DNA from: Hydrogenophaga sp.
GTDB taxonomy: Bacteria > Pseudomonadota > Gammaproteobacteria > Burkholderiales > Burkholderiaceae_C
Assembly (NCBI GenBank): GCA_018333605.1
Contig: JAGXSV010000075.1
Span: 23,202-87,201 of the forward strand
Length of the DNA: 64,000 nucleotides
Direction of reading: 5' to 3'
Below, in pieces: positions 55,098-64,000 of the stretch (position 1 is its first letter; every line of letters begins with the position of its first letter). The notes beneath the pieces were generated by a model. That model saw only the letters and a list, made by a program, of their open reading frames with translations, had not been told where the DNA came from and searched no databases. A program made the translations under genes and the position numbers.

Positions 55098-55126
55098 CAT
55101 AGGCTTTTTTTCTGCCCGAGCCTATG
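55098..55126. repeat. 8-bp perfect inverted repeat upstream of pstS
   Basis: CATAGGCT-tttttctgcccg(a)-AGCCTATG. Confidence 0.55.
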
Positions 55127-55185
55127 GCTTTGAACAAACTGTGCGTTTTGTCAAGCGAGCCGGGTAATGAAGGTCGGCGTGGTTT

Positions 55186-55229
55186 GCTCGCGGCGTTCAG
55201 GCATTCTTTTGAAATGCCTGGGTGCGAGC
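55186..55229. repeat. Nested hairpin between gppA and pstS
   Basis: GCTCGC ggcgtt CAGGCATT-cttttga-AATGCCTG ggt GCGAGC. Confidence 0.55.
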
Positions 55230-55346
55230 GGGTTCTTGTGGTTCATGGAGATGTCATGGCCGCGAAGAGCCAAGCAGTCGGATGCATGCTCCCATAGGAC
55301 TCCGACAGACATTCGGGGCATCTCATGCGTCGCGTCGGTCGTTCAG

Positions 55347-55375
55347 CTGTTTTGTGACTGTCACGATCTTGTCAC
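55347..55375 (+). promoter_or_regulatory. Pho box (PhoB site) upstream of pstS
   Basis: CTGTTTT-GTGA-CTGTCAC-GATC-TTGTCAC: three direct heptamers at 11-bp spacing. Confidence 0.85.
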
Positions 55376-55430
55376 ATTGAATCCCTAAAGTTCAATTTGT
55401 GAATTTGCTTCAACAACCGAAAGGATTCTC

Positions 55431-56465
55431 ATGAACACCAAACGTACCCTGCTCAAGACCGTGGCTGCTGCCGCGTTCGCGTCTTTCGCCATGGGCTCTG
55501 CCCTGGCTGCGGATATCACCGGCGCTGGCGCCACATTCCCGTTCCCCATTTACGCTAAGTGGGCTGAGGCCTACAAAAAAGAAACTGGTGTTGGCCTGAA
55601 CTACCAGTCCATCGGTTCGTCGGGCGGTATTCGCCAGATCCGCGCCAAAACGGTGGCTTTCGGTGCCACCGATGCCCCGGTGTCGGGCGCCGACCTGGAT
55701 AGGGACGGTATGGTGCAGTTCCCCGCCATCATTGGTGGTACCGTGCCTGTCTTCAACCTGACCGGCTTCGCCAAGGGTGAGTTGCGTGTCACGGGCCCTG
55801 TGTTGGCCGAAATGTTCATGGGCAAGATCAGCAAGTGGAACGACCCCAAGCTGGCCGCTTTGAACCCCGGCAAGAAGCTGCCTGACACAACCATCACCGT
55901 GGTGCACCGCGCCGACGGTTCGGGTACCACCTTCAACTGGACCGACTACCTGGCCACGGTCAGCAAGGACTGGCTTGATACCGTGGGCCGTGGCGCTGCC
56001 GTCAAGTGGCCAGCTCCCACCTCCATTGGTGGCCGTGGCAACGAAGGCGTTGCAGCCTTGGTGAGCCGCACCAGCGGTTCCTTGGGTTATGTGGAATACG
56101 CCTACGCCAAGCGCAACAACATCCCCGTGATGGCGCTGCAGAACAAAGATGGCAACTTCGTGATGCCCAGCGATGATGCTTTCGCTGCTGCGGCTGCCGG
56201 TGCTGACTGGTTCAGCGTGCCTGGCATGGGTTTGTCGATCGTGAACCAGGCGGGCGCACAGGCCTACCCGGTGTCCACGGCCTCTTTTATCCTGATGTAC
56301 AAGGAGCCAAGCAACAAAGTTGAAAGCGCCGAAGTGCTGAAGTTCTTCGACTGGGCTTTCAAGAACGGCAAGGGCATGGCAGCTGAGTTGGACTACGTGC
56401 CACTGCCTGACGCTCTGACCGCCCAGATCCGCCAGCGCGTTTGGTCGCAAATCAAAAACAAGTAA
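55431..56465 (+). CDS. pstS: Phosphate ABC transporter substrate-binding protein
   Basis: Signal peptide MNTKRTLLKTVAAAAFASFAMGSALAADITGAGATFPFPIYAKWAEAYKKETGVGLNYQSIGSSGGI. Confidence 0.97.
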   Translation: MNTKRTLLKTVAAAAFASFAMGSALAADITGAGATFPFPIYAKWAEAYKKETGVGLNYQSIGSSGGIRQIRAKTVAFGATDAPVSGADLDRDGMVQFPAIIGGTVPVFNLTGFAKGELRVTGPVLAEMFMGKISKWNDPKLAALNPGKKLPDTTITVVHRADGSGTTFNWTDYLATVSKDWLDTVGRGAAVKWPAPTSIGGRGNEGVAALVSRTSGSLGYVEYAYAKRNNIPVMALQNKDGNFVMPSDDAFAAAAAGADWFSVPGMGLSIVNQAGAQAYPVSTASFILMYKEPSNKVESAEVLKFFDWAFKNGKGMAAELDYVPLPDALTAQIRQRVWSQIKNK

Positions 56466-56501
56466 TTGTTGTTCGGAGGGCCTGCCAAGTCGGGCCCCAA
56501 G

Positions 56502-56532
56502 CCACCGCCGCCTTGAAAAGGTAGGCGGTGGT
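56502..56532 (+). promoter_or_regulatory. Stable hairpin in the pstS-pstC gap
   Basis: CCACCGCCGCCT-tgaaa-AGGtaGGCGGTGG followed by TTTGCTGTT. Confidence 0.55.
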
Positions 56533-56567
56533 TTGCTGTTCCCTTCTGGTTAAATCAGGGATCCTGT

Positions 56568-57578
56568 ATGACTGCCACCGCGACCATGAAATCGTCCCAT
56601 AAAACCTCGTCCTCCTCTTCCGATCTGCCCAGTGCCTCCATGGCGGCCGTGGCGAAGAAGCAGCGATTGCAAGACAGCATTTTCCACCGCTTGACGCAGA
56701 CGTTCTCGCTGCTGGTGCTGGCGGCGCTGGTGGGCATCATCGTCTCGCTGTTCTACAACGCTTGGCCCACGTTCGCCAAGTTTGGTGCCCACTTCCTCTG
56801 GTATGTCGAGTGGGACATCGTCAACGAAGAGTTTGGTGCTGCGATCTCCATCGTCGGCACCGTGCTCAGCGCCGGCATTGCCCTGCTGCTGGCTGTTCCG
56901 CTGGCCTTTGGTATTGCGGTGTTTTTGACCGAAACCTGCCCCGTCTGGCTACGTCGCCCGCTGGGCACCGCCATTGAATTGTTGGCGGCCGTGCCATCCA
57001 TCATCTACGGCATGTTTGGCCTGTTTGTGTTTGCGCCGGTGTTTGCCGATTACTTGCAGGTACCCCTGCAAAGCGTGCTGGGCGGCATGCCCCTCGTGGG
57101 CTGGTTGTTCGGTGGTGCCACCAACGGCCTGGGCATCATGGCCGCCGGCATCATCCTCGCCTTCATGGTGCTCCCGTTTGTGGCTGCGGTCATGCGCGAT
57201 GTGTTTGAAATCACCCCACCGATTTTGCGCGAGTCGGCCTATGGCTTGGGTTGCACCACCTGGGAAGTGGTGGGCAAGGTGGTGCTGCCTTACACCCAGA
57301 AGGGCGTGATCGGCGGCGTCATGCTCGGCCTGGGCCGAGCACTGGGAGAAACCATGGCGGTGACATTCGTGATTGGCAACGCCAACCGCATGCCGGGTTC
57401 GCTTTTCTCACCCGGAACGTCCATTGCCTCGGTTCTTGCCAACGAGTTTGGCGAGGCCGAAGGCCTGCATTTCAACACCCTGTTTGCCCTGGGCTTCCTG
57501 CTGTTCTGCATCACGTTTGTGGTGCTGGCTATGGCCAAACTGTTGATCATGCGGGCCGAAAAGGCCAAGGGTACCTAA
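56568..57578 (+). CDS. pstC: Phosphate ABC transporter permease PstC
   Basis: Multi-[47 protein letters not shown]. Confidence 0.95.
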   Translation: MTATATMKSSHKTSSSSSDLPSASMAAVAKKQRLQDSIFHRLTQTFSLLVLAALVGIIVSLFYNAWPTFAKFGAHFLWYVEWDIVNEEFGAAISIVGTVLSAGIALLLAVPLAFGIAVFLTETCPVWLRRPLGTAIELLAAVPSIIYGMFGLFVFAPVFADYLQVPLQSVLGGMPLVGWLFGGATNGLGIMAAGIILAFMVLPFVAAVMRDVFEITPPILRESAYGLGCTTWEVVGKVVLPYTQKGVIGGVMLGLGRALGETMAVTFVIGNANRMPGSLFSPGTSIASVLANEFGEAEGLHFNTLFALGFLLFCITFVVLAMAKLLIMRAEKAKGT

Positions 57579-57623
57579 GGCGGCCTGCCGCGCCCCTGCA
57601 GCACACAAGCAAAGAACACCACC

Positions 57624-58481
57624 ATGCAACTGAACTCCACCCCCCTGTACCGCCGCCGCCAGCGCACCAACTTGATTGGGCTGACGCTTTCGATGGGCGC
57701 CATGACCTTGGGCCTCATCGCACTGCTCTGGATCCTTTTTGTGCTGTTTTCCAACGGCATCGCAGCGCTTGAAGTCAGCCTGTTCACGCAGGACACGCCT
57801 GCCCCCGGTTCTGAAGGCGGCGGTTTGCGCAACGCGATCGTTGGCAGTCTGATGATCGTTGGCCTTGCGGTGCTGGTGTCCACGCCCATCGGCATCCTTG
57901 CTGGCATCTACCTCGCCGAGTACGGGGACACCAGCAAGACCGCCGAGTTCACCCGGTTTGTGACCGACATCATGCTGTCGGCACCCAGCATCGTGCTGGG
58001 CCTGTTTGTTTATGCCGTCGCTGTGGCCACGGTGGGCAACTTTTCGGGCTACGCGGGCAGCCTGGCGCTGTCGCTGATCGCGATTCCCGTGGTCATGCGG
58101 ACCACCGAAAATATGCTGCGCCTGGTGCCCGGTAGTCTGCGTGAGGCGGCTTTTTCGCTGGGCGCGCCCCGCTGGAAAGTATCGACCCTGGTGACGCTGC
58201 GCGCCGCCAAGAGCGGTGTCATCACGGGCCTGCTGCTGGCTGTGGCCCGCATCAGCGGCGAGACGGCTCCCTTGCTGTTCACCGCGCTGAACAACCAGTT
58301 TTTCAGCACCAACATGGGCGCCCCCATGGCCAACCTGCCGGTGGTGATCTTCCAGTTCGCCATGAGCCCTTACGACAACTGGATTGACCTGGCTTGGGGC
58401 GGTGCGCTGCTGATCACCTTGGCCGTGCTGGCTCTCAACATCCTGGCCCGCGTTTTCTTCCGCGAAAAAGTTCGCGCTTAA
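57624..58481 (+). CDS. pstA: Phosphate ABC transporter permease PstA
   Basis: Multi-TM; GLRNAIVGSLMIVGLAVLVSTPIGILAGIYLAEYG; ISGETAPLLFTALNNQF. Confidence 0.95.
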   Translation: MQLNSTPLYRRRQRTNLIGLTLSMGAMTLGLIALLWILFVLFSNGIAALEVSLFTQDTPAPGSEGGGLRNAIVGSLMIVGLAVLVSTPIGILAGIYLAEYGDTSKTAEFTRFVTDIMLSAPSIVLGLFVYAVAVATVGNFSGYAGSLALSLIAIPVVMRTTENMLRLVPGSLREAAFSLGAPRWKVSTLVTLRAAKSGVITGLLLAVARISGETAPLLFTALNNQFFSTNMGAPMANLPVVIFQFAMSPYDNWIDLAWGGALLITLAVLALNILARVFFREKVRA

Positions 58482-58508
58482 CACCCACACCCGAATTCGG
58501 ACACCACC

Positions 58509-59315
58509 ATGAACGCTACTGCACTGGCACAAGCTCCTTCCCAAGCGGCTGACAAAACGAAGAAAAACGCGCTGGAGGTTCGCAACCTTGATTTCTACTA
58601 CGGCAAATTCCAGGGCCTGAAAAACGTCAACCTCGACATCGAAGAACGCAAGGTCACGGCCTTCATCGGCCCATCGGGCTGCGGCAAGTCCACCCTGCTG
58701 CGGACCTTGAACCGCATGTACAGCTTGTACCCTGGCCAGCGGGCCGAGGGCGAGATCAATTTCTATGGCCAGAACATTCTGGACCCCAAGCAGGATCTGA
58801 ACCTGTTGCGCGCCCGCATTGGCATGGTGTTTCAGAAACCCACGCCGTTTCCCATGACCATCTACGACAACATCGCCTTCGGCGTGAAGTTGTACGAAAA
58901 CCTGAGCAAGGGTGATATGGACGACCGTGTCGAATGGGCGCTGTCCAAAGCCGCGCTGTGGAACGAGGTAAAGGACAAGCTTGGCCAAAACGGCATGAGC
59001 CTCTCGGGTGGTCAGCAGCAACGCCTGTGCATTGCGCGCAGCGTGGCTGTGAAGCCTTCGGTTCTGCTGCTGGATGAGCCCACCTCGGCGCTCGATCCGA
59101 TTTCTACAGGCAAGGTGGAAGAGTTGGTGCACGAACTCAAGAGCGACTACACCATTGCCATCGTCACGCACAACATGCAGCAGGCCGCCCGCTGCAGCGA
59201 CTACACCGCCTACATGTACCTCGGTGAGCTGATCGAGTTCGGCGCCACCGAGCAGATATTCTTCAAACCCCAGCGCACCGAGACCGAGGATTACATCACC
59301 GGTCGTTTCGGCTGA
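58509..59315 (+). CDS. pstB: Phosphate ABC transporter ATP-binding protein
   Basis: Walker [14 protein letters not shown]; signature [33 protein letters not shown]. Confidence 0.97.
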   Translation: MNATALAQAPSQAADKTKKNALEVRNLDFYYGKFQGLKNVNLDIEERKVTAFIGPSGCGKSTLLRTLNRMYSLYPGQRAEGEINFYGQNILDPKQDLNLLRARIGMVFQKPTPFPMTIYDNIAFGVKLYENLSKGDMDDRVEWALSKAALWNEVKDKLGQNGMSLSGGQQQRLCIARSVAVKPSVLLLDEPTSALDPISTGKVEELVHELKSDYTIAIVTHNMQQAARCSDYTAYMYLGELIEFGATEQIFFKPQRTETEDYITGRFG

Positions 59316-59371
59316 TCTGCGCCACCTTGGACGGTTTTGGGTGCCCACCTTTTTGTATCGGGAGAGCTTTC

Positions 59372-60073
59372 ATGAGCGACAAACACATTTCCAGCCAGTT
59401 CGACGCCGAGCTGAACTCCATTTCCACACATGTGCTTGAAATGGGCGGCCTGGTGGAATCGCAGTTGCACCAAGCCGTGTACGCGCTGGTGCACCTCAGT
59501 TTGGAGTCAGCCCAGCAGGTGATCGAAAACGAAGCAAAAATCAACCAGATGGAAGTGCAGATTGACCACGAGATCATCTCAACCATCGGCCGGCGCCAGC
59601 CGACCGCGCGCGACCTGCGTTTTTTGATGGCGATTTCGCGCACCACGCAGAACCTGGAGCGAGCCGGTGACGAGGTGGCGCGCATTGCGCGCATGGTCAA
59701 ATCGATTATCGAAAGCGGTTCGCCGCGCAACCTGCCCAGTTCCGAGTTGCGTGTGGCCGCTGATCTGGCCGCTGCGTTGCTGCGCAAAACACTTGATTCC
59801 TTCGCTCGCCTGGACACCGTCATGGCGGTGGCCATCATCAAAGGTGACGACGAAATTGACCAAGAGTACAACGGCTTTCTTCGCAAGCTCATCACCTACA
59901 TGGTGGAAGATCCCCGCACCATTTCTCCCAGTCTCAACCTGTTGTTCCTGGCCAAAGCAATCGAGCGCGTGGGCGACCATGCCAAGAACATTGCGGAACA
60001 GATCATTTTCATTGTCAAAGGCGAAGATGTGCGCCACACGTCGATGACCAACGTGGAGTCGGTGGCCAGATGA
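59372..60073 (+). CDS. phoU: Phosphate signalling complex protein PhoU
   Basis: HISSQFDAELNSISTHVLEMGGLVESQLHQAVYALV...AIERVGDHAKNIAEQIIFIVKGEDVRH. Confidence 0.96.
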   Translation: MSDKHISSQFDAELNSISTHVLEMGGLVESQLHQAVYALVHLSLESAQQVIENEAKINQMEVQIDHEIISTIGRRQPTARDLRFLMAISRTTQNLERAGDEVARIARMVKSIIESGSPRNLPSSELRVAADLAAALLRKTLDSFARLDTVMAVAIIKGDDEIDQEYNGFLRKLITYMVEDPRTISPSLNLLFLAKAIERVGDHAKNIAEQIIFIVKGEDVRHTSMTNVESVAR

Positions 60074-60101
60074 ACAGAGTTCACAGCCTGGGGGCCGTGT
60101 C

Positions 60102-60833
60102 ATGAGAAAGCTTCCCCGCGTCCTGGTGGTTGAAGACGAGCCCGCCATTGCCGAGCTGATCGCTGTCAACCTGCGCCACAACGGTTTTGCACCCACGGTG
60201 GTGTTTGACGGTGCTGCAGCCCAGCGTGAGGTGGACGCTGTGTTGCCCGACGTGATCTTGCTGGACTGGATGTTGCCCGGAGAAAGTGGCGCTGCCCTGG
60301 CGCGGCACTGGCGCAAGCAGGAGCGTACAAAAACCGTGCCCATCTTGATGCTCACGGCGCGCAGCGACGAGTCAGACAAGGTGCAGGGGCTTGACGCAGG
60401 TGCCGACGACTACATCACCAAACCGTTTTCCACGCAGGAGTTGCTGGCCCGCATCCGCGCAGTGTTGCGCCGGCGTGCGCCAGAGATCATCAACGACTCG
60501 GTGCAGGTGGGCGATCTGATGCTCGACGCCGGTACCTATCGCGTCAGCTTTCGCGGGCAGGAGCTGAAGGTCGGGCCGACTGAATTCAAGCTCCTGCACT
60601 ACCTCATGAAGCATGCCGAGCGGGTACATACCCGTGGTACGCTGCTCGACAAGATATGGGGCGACCATGTCTTTATCGAGGAGCGAACCGTGGATGTGCA
60701 TGTCAAACGTTTGAGGGAATCTCTGGGCGAAGCCGCCTCCATGGTGGAGACGGTGCGTGGTGCTGGCTATCGCATCACCGCCGTAACGCACACGGGACGC
60801 CCGGCACGGGATGCCAGTACACCCGTCGCATGA
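60102..60833 (+). CDS. phoB: Phosphate regulon response regulator
   Basis: RVLVVEDEPAIAELIAVNLRHNGF...; OmpR-type wHTH LKVGPTEFKLLHYLMKHAERVHTRGTLLDKIWGDHVFIEERTVDVHVKRLRESL. Confidence 0.96.
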   Translation: MRKLPRVLVVEDEPAIAELIAVNLRHNGFAPTVVFDGAAAQREVDAVLPDVILLDWMLPGESGAALARHWRKQERTKTVPILMLTARSDESDKVQGLDAGADDYITKPFSTQELLARIRAVLRRRAPEIINDSVQVGDLMLDAGTYRVSFRGQELKVGPTEFKLLHYLMKHAERVHTRGTLLDKIWGDHVFIEERTVDVHVKRLRESLGEAASMVETVRGAGYRITAVTHTGRPARDASTPVA

Positions 60834-62149
60834 CCCGCCGCGCGGTTGAACTGCTGCTCCTGGTGGCTCTGGGGGCGGTGTGGGGTTGGACTCAAGAGGC
60901 GGCTACGTGGACCTTTGCCGGGGCCTTGGTGGGGGCTTTGGTCTGGAGTATGTTTGACGGCCTCCGGGCACGCGATGTCCTGCGGTGGCTCAGCAAGTCC
61001 GACGCTGCCCATTCACCGCATGTTTCGGGCATTTGGGGCGAGGTGGTGGAGCGCATCCGCAAGCTCATCAAGAAGCTGGAAAAAAAGGCCCAAAACAGCG
61101 ATGCCCGGCTGGAGGATTTTCTGGCTGCCATTCAAGCGTCTCCCAACGGTGTGCTCCTGCTCGACTCGGCCGGTCGCATTGAGTGGTCCAACCTGACGGC
61201 AGCCGGCCATCTCGGCTTTGATCCCCAGCGCGATCTGGGGCAGTACGTGGCCAATCTGGTGCGCTCTCCAGCTTTTGTTGCTTACCTGGCTGGAGGTGAC
61301 TTTTCTGCCGAGATCCAGATTGACGGCCCCGGTGTCCGACCTTCACAGCCGTCAAAAATTTCACTGCAGATTCATCCCTATGGCAAAAAACGCAAGCTTT
61401 TGCTCACGCGCGACGTGACTGCTGTACGACTCGCCGAAGCCATGCGCCGGGACTTCGTGGCGAACGTTTCGCACGAAATTCGTACACCGCTCACCGTGCT
61501 CAGTGGTTTTGTGGAGACCATGCAGAGCATTCCACTGGAAGAGGCCGACCGCGACCGCTACCTGGGGCTGATGAGTCAGCAAGCCCGGCGCATGCAGACG
61601 CTGGTAAGTGACCTGCTCACGCTTTCACGCCTTGAAGGGAGTCCGGCACCCGGGCCTGGGGAATGGATTCCCAGCGAAGAGTTGCTGGAGCATGTGATTC
61701 AGGAGGCCCGAGGGCTCTCGCAGGCCATCGCCAAGCCCGCCCATGACATTCGAGTGGCTGATGGGCCGGCTTTCTGGGTTTCCGGCGCCAAAACAGAGTT
61801 GCTCAGTGCGATGTCCAATCTGTTGAGCAACGCTGTGCGTTACACGCCAGGTGGCGGTCGCATAGAGGCCGGTTGGCGTTTGCGCGAAGACGGTGTAGGT
61901 GAGTTTTTCGTCACCGACACCGGCCCTGGCATCGCGGCCGAACACCTGCCCCGGTTGACCGAGCGCTTCTACCGCGTGGATCGCAGCCGTTCACGCGAAA
62001 CCGGGGGAACCGGTTTGGGGCTGGCCATCGTGAAACATGTCGCTCAGCGACACGGTGGGCAAGTGGACGTGCAAAGCGTGCTGGGTCATGGCTCAACTTT
62101 CATGATTGCATGGCCGCCCAACCGTGTGCGTGCACGCGTGACGGGTTGA
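60830..62149 (+). CDS. phoR: Phosphate regulon sensor histidine kinase
   Basis: MTRRAVELLLLVALGAVWGW...; FVANVSHEIRTPLTVLSGFVETM; GTGLGLAIVKHVAQRHGG; ATGA overlap with phoB. Confidence 0.95.
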   Translation: MTRRAVELLLLVALGAVWGWTQEAATWTFAGALVGALVWSMFDGLRARDVLRWLSKSDAAHSPHVSGIWGEVVERIRKLIKKLEKKAQNSDARLEDFLAAIQASPNGVLLLDSAGRIEWSNLTAAGHLGFDPQRDLGQYVANLVRSPAFVAYLAGGDFSAEIQIDGPGVRPSQPSKISLQIHPYGKKRKLLLTRDVTAVRLAEAMRRDFVANVSHEIRTPLTVLSGFVETMQSIPLEEADRDRYLGLMSQQARRMQTLVSDLLTLSRLEGSPAPGPGEWIPSEELLEHVIQEARGLSQAIAKPAHDIRVADGPAFWVSGAKTELLSAMSNLLSNAVRYTPGGGRIEAGWRLREDGVGEFFVTDTGPGIAAEHLPRLTERFYRVDRSRSRETGGTGLGLAIVKHVAQRHGGQVDVQSVLGHGSTFMIAWPPNRVRARVTG

Positions 62150-62273
62150 TGTTTGGGCGTGCTGACTGCAGGGTGGGGCGGCGGCGCCGGTTGAACCGGG
62201 CGTTCGCCTCGCCTGTGGCGGGCAGGGGCAGCGTCCTCATTCAAGGCCGCGCGCCAGGCGCGTTGGTAGGGAT

Positions 62274-63974
62274 TTATCCACCCACTCGCTGATACAACAG
62301 CAAGCTTTCCTTGGTGTCGCTCAATCGACGGACGGTGGCCTTGTATGCCCATTGCGTGAGATCGACGCGTTGGTCTAGCGTGGGCTGGCTGCCCGGTGCC
62401 ACCACCAGTGTGCGGCAGGCCGGTGCTGGACCTGCGGTGCTGCGGTGAAGCGTCAGGCCGCCGTGGTATTGCAGTGCGGCAATTTGCGCTTGCGACAACC
62501 CGTCGGCCACCACGCAGGTTTGCGGCGGCACCATGCTGGCAATGCGGCGCGAGATGGGTCCGTAACTGCGTCCAAAGTCGAGCAGTGGAAGCCACAGCGT
62601 CATGAGCAGCAGCCAGCACAAGGTGCTACCGGCTGCAGGCAACACCAGGCTTTTCCAGATCGCTTCACGGTGTTTGCCTACGCGCCATGCCACCAGCCAG
62701 ATCCAGGCGCATGTAGCCAACGCCGCCAACACAAACAAAAACAGCGAAAACTCGGGCACGTACCCGGGCGCCAGTTTGGCCACGTTGGCGGCTGGTTTGG
62801 CGGGCACCCCCGTCATCATGGCGAACCAGATCACCCAGATCACCAGCCCGCAGCCGGTAAAGAAAAGCAGGGTGAACCAGTCGATCAACGCCGATACGCT
62901 GCGCCGCAGCGTGGGCAGCGCGAAGGCCGCCAGGGCGGCCAGCGCAGGCAGTGCCAGCAGCAGAGCGCGGTCCCGCTGAGGCGACAGGAGGCTGTCAACC
63001 ACGCTCACCGCTGCTGCCCACAAAGGCAGTGCGACGTGGGGTTGAAGCAGTTTCTGGCGCCACCGCCAAAGGGTCCACAACACCAGAGGCCACGCCGGCC
63101 AAGTGAACCACAGCAGCAGGCGCCCCCAACTTCTCCAGTTCACGGTGCGCAGCGGGGTTTGCAGTTCGGCAGCAGGCACCAGTCCTGCGAGCGCTGAACC
63201 GAGCAGCACCAGCGCCAGCAGCGCTGCAGCCCACAACACGGGGTTTCTCCACGCAGGGGGCTCGTCGTCTTGCGCGTCATAGGCGACGCTGTCGTTTGCG
63301 GTCTGCTGGGACCGCCGAGCCAGAAAAACACCCAGCAAAAGACCCATACCCAGGAACGCGGTGATCCAGGGCGCTCCACTGAGCACCAGTGCCACGGCGG
63401 ACAGCACCCACACCGCCAGCGTGCGTGCGGTGGCGCGCAGGTCGGTTTGCGCCAACGAGGCCGCACTGTACAGCATGGCTGAAACCATGGCGAGCCGTGC
63501 CAGGTCGGGCGTGGTTTCGTGCGACAACTGCGCCAAACCCAGGCAGGCCACCAGGGCCAGCAGGCCCGCGTCTGCCATGGCGCGGGCGTAGTCGATGGGG
63601 TTCGCCTCGCCCCCGAAGGCAAAGCTCACGGGTTGCGCAGCAGGTTGGCGCGCCAGTTGGTACACGGCGTACCACGTACAAACCAAGGTGAGCGCCAGCA
63701 ACATGCCAAAGGGGAGTCTCGCCGCCGTGTCGGCAGACAAGAACGGCAGCAGTTTGATGAAGAGCGCACCCAGCCAGTAGGGCAGTGGGCCAGTTTCTTC
63801 AGCGGCGATACCCAGCACCTGAGGCTGCCACCAACTGGAGCGGCCTTCTGCCATTTCCAGCATGACACCAAAGGCAGCGATATCGGCGTTTTTCCAGGGC
63901 TCGCGCCCGAGAAAGCCCGGCAGCACATAGGCGACACAAAAAAGAATGAGCGCGAGCCGTGGCAGGCGGCGCAC
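62274..63974 (-). CDS. Multi-pass membrane glycosyltransferase-like protein (ArnT/GT39-like), possibly extending past the right edge
   Basis: LPGFLGREPWKNADIAAFGVMLEMAEGRSSWWQPQVLGIAAEETGPLPYWLGALFIKLLPFLSADTAARLPFGMLLALTLV; many hydrophobic segments. The frame remains open upstream of the GTG at 63974. Confidence 0.75.
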   Translation of the reverse strand: MRRLPRLALILFCVAYVLPGFLGREPWKNADIAAFGVMLEMAEGRSSWWQPQVLGIAAEETGPLPYWLGALFIKLLPFLSADTAARLPFGMLLALTLVCTWYAVYQLARQPAAQPVSFAFGGEANPIDYARAMADAGLLALVACLGLAQLSHETTPDLARLAMVSAMLYSAASLAQTDLRATARTLAVWVLSAVALVLSGAPWITAFLGMGLLLGVFLARRSQQTANDSVAYDAQDDEPPAWRNPVLWAAALLALVLLGSALAGLVPAAELQTPLRTVNWRSWGRLLLWFTWPAWPLVLWTLWRWRQKLLQPHVALPLWAAAVSVVDSLLSPQRDRALLLALPALAALAAFALPTLRRSVSALIDWFTLLFFTGCGLVIWVIWFAMMTGVPAKPAANVAKLAPGYVPEFSLFLFVLAALATCAWIWLVAWRVGKHREAIWKSLVLPAAGSTLCWLLLMTLWLPLLDFGRSYGPISRRIASMVPPQTCVVADGLSQAQIAALQYHGGLTLHRSTAGPAPACRTLVVAPGSQPTLDQRVDLTQWAYKATVRRLSDTKESLLLYQRVGG

Positions 63975-64000
63975 AGCCGACTGGCTGACGATGGCAGGGG

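Noticed and set aside
57408-59348. 646-aa minus-strand ORF antisense to pstC/pstA/pstB
   Set aside because: Gln/His/Gly-rich shadow ORF spanning three conserved pst genes.

Overview
This 64 kb window is chromosomal DNA from a high-GC betaproteobacterium, most like Comamonadaceae/Burkholderiales judging by gene order and protein similarity recalled from memory. Most of it is core genome: ppsR/ppsA, rpsF-priB-rpsR-rplI, dnaB, PIN-PhoH, bcp, alaA-like/hom/thrC, mobB-moeA-moaD-moaE, clpB, uvrB, iscRSUA-hscBA-fdx, dnaQ, tRNA-Val(CAC), lexA, ppx/gppA, and pstSCAB-phoU-phoB-phoR. No CRISPR array, rRNA or intact mobile element was found. The best candidate for an under-described system is the block at ~3.3-14.4 kb. 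It holds an SLC5-fused histidine kinase, a receiver-only response regulator, a membrane-anchored pseudo-histidine-kinase fused to an intact DEDDh exonuclease, a cNMP/CBS/DUF294 nucleotidyltransferase, and a DUF4212 + SSS symporter pair with an EF-hand loop. Other notable observations: a GC-rich dispersed-type repeat inserted in frame in thrC; a gene graveyard between moaE and clpB (a broken GNAT gene plus a deletion scar joining two 5'-truncated divergent genes); an IscR type-I-like site, LexA box, Pho box and sigma32 promoter readable in the DNA; a terminator-like hairpin in the rpsF leader; an integrase N-terminal remnant next to tRNA-Val; and a structured gppA-pstS intergenic region. Coordinates come from the ORF track with starts adjusted by eye. 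No database search was run, so all family names are pattern recognition.
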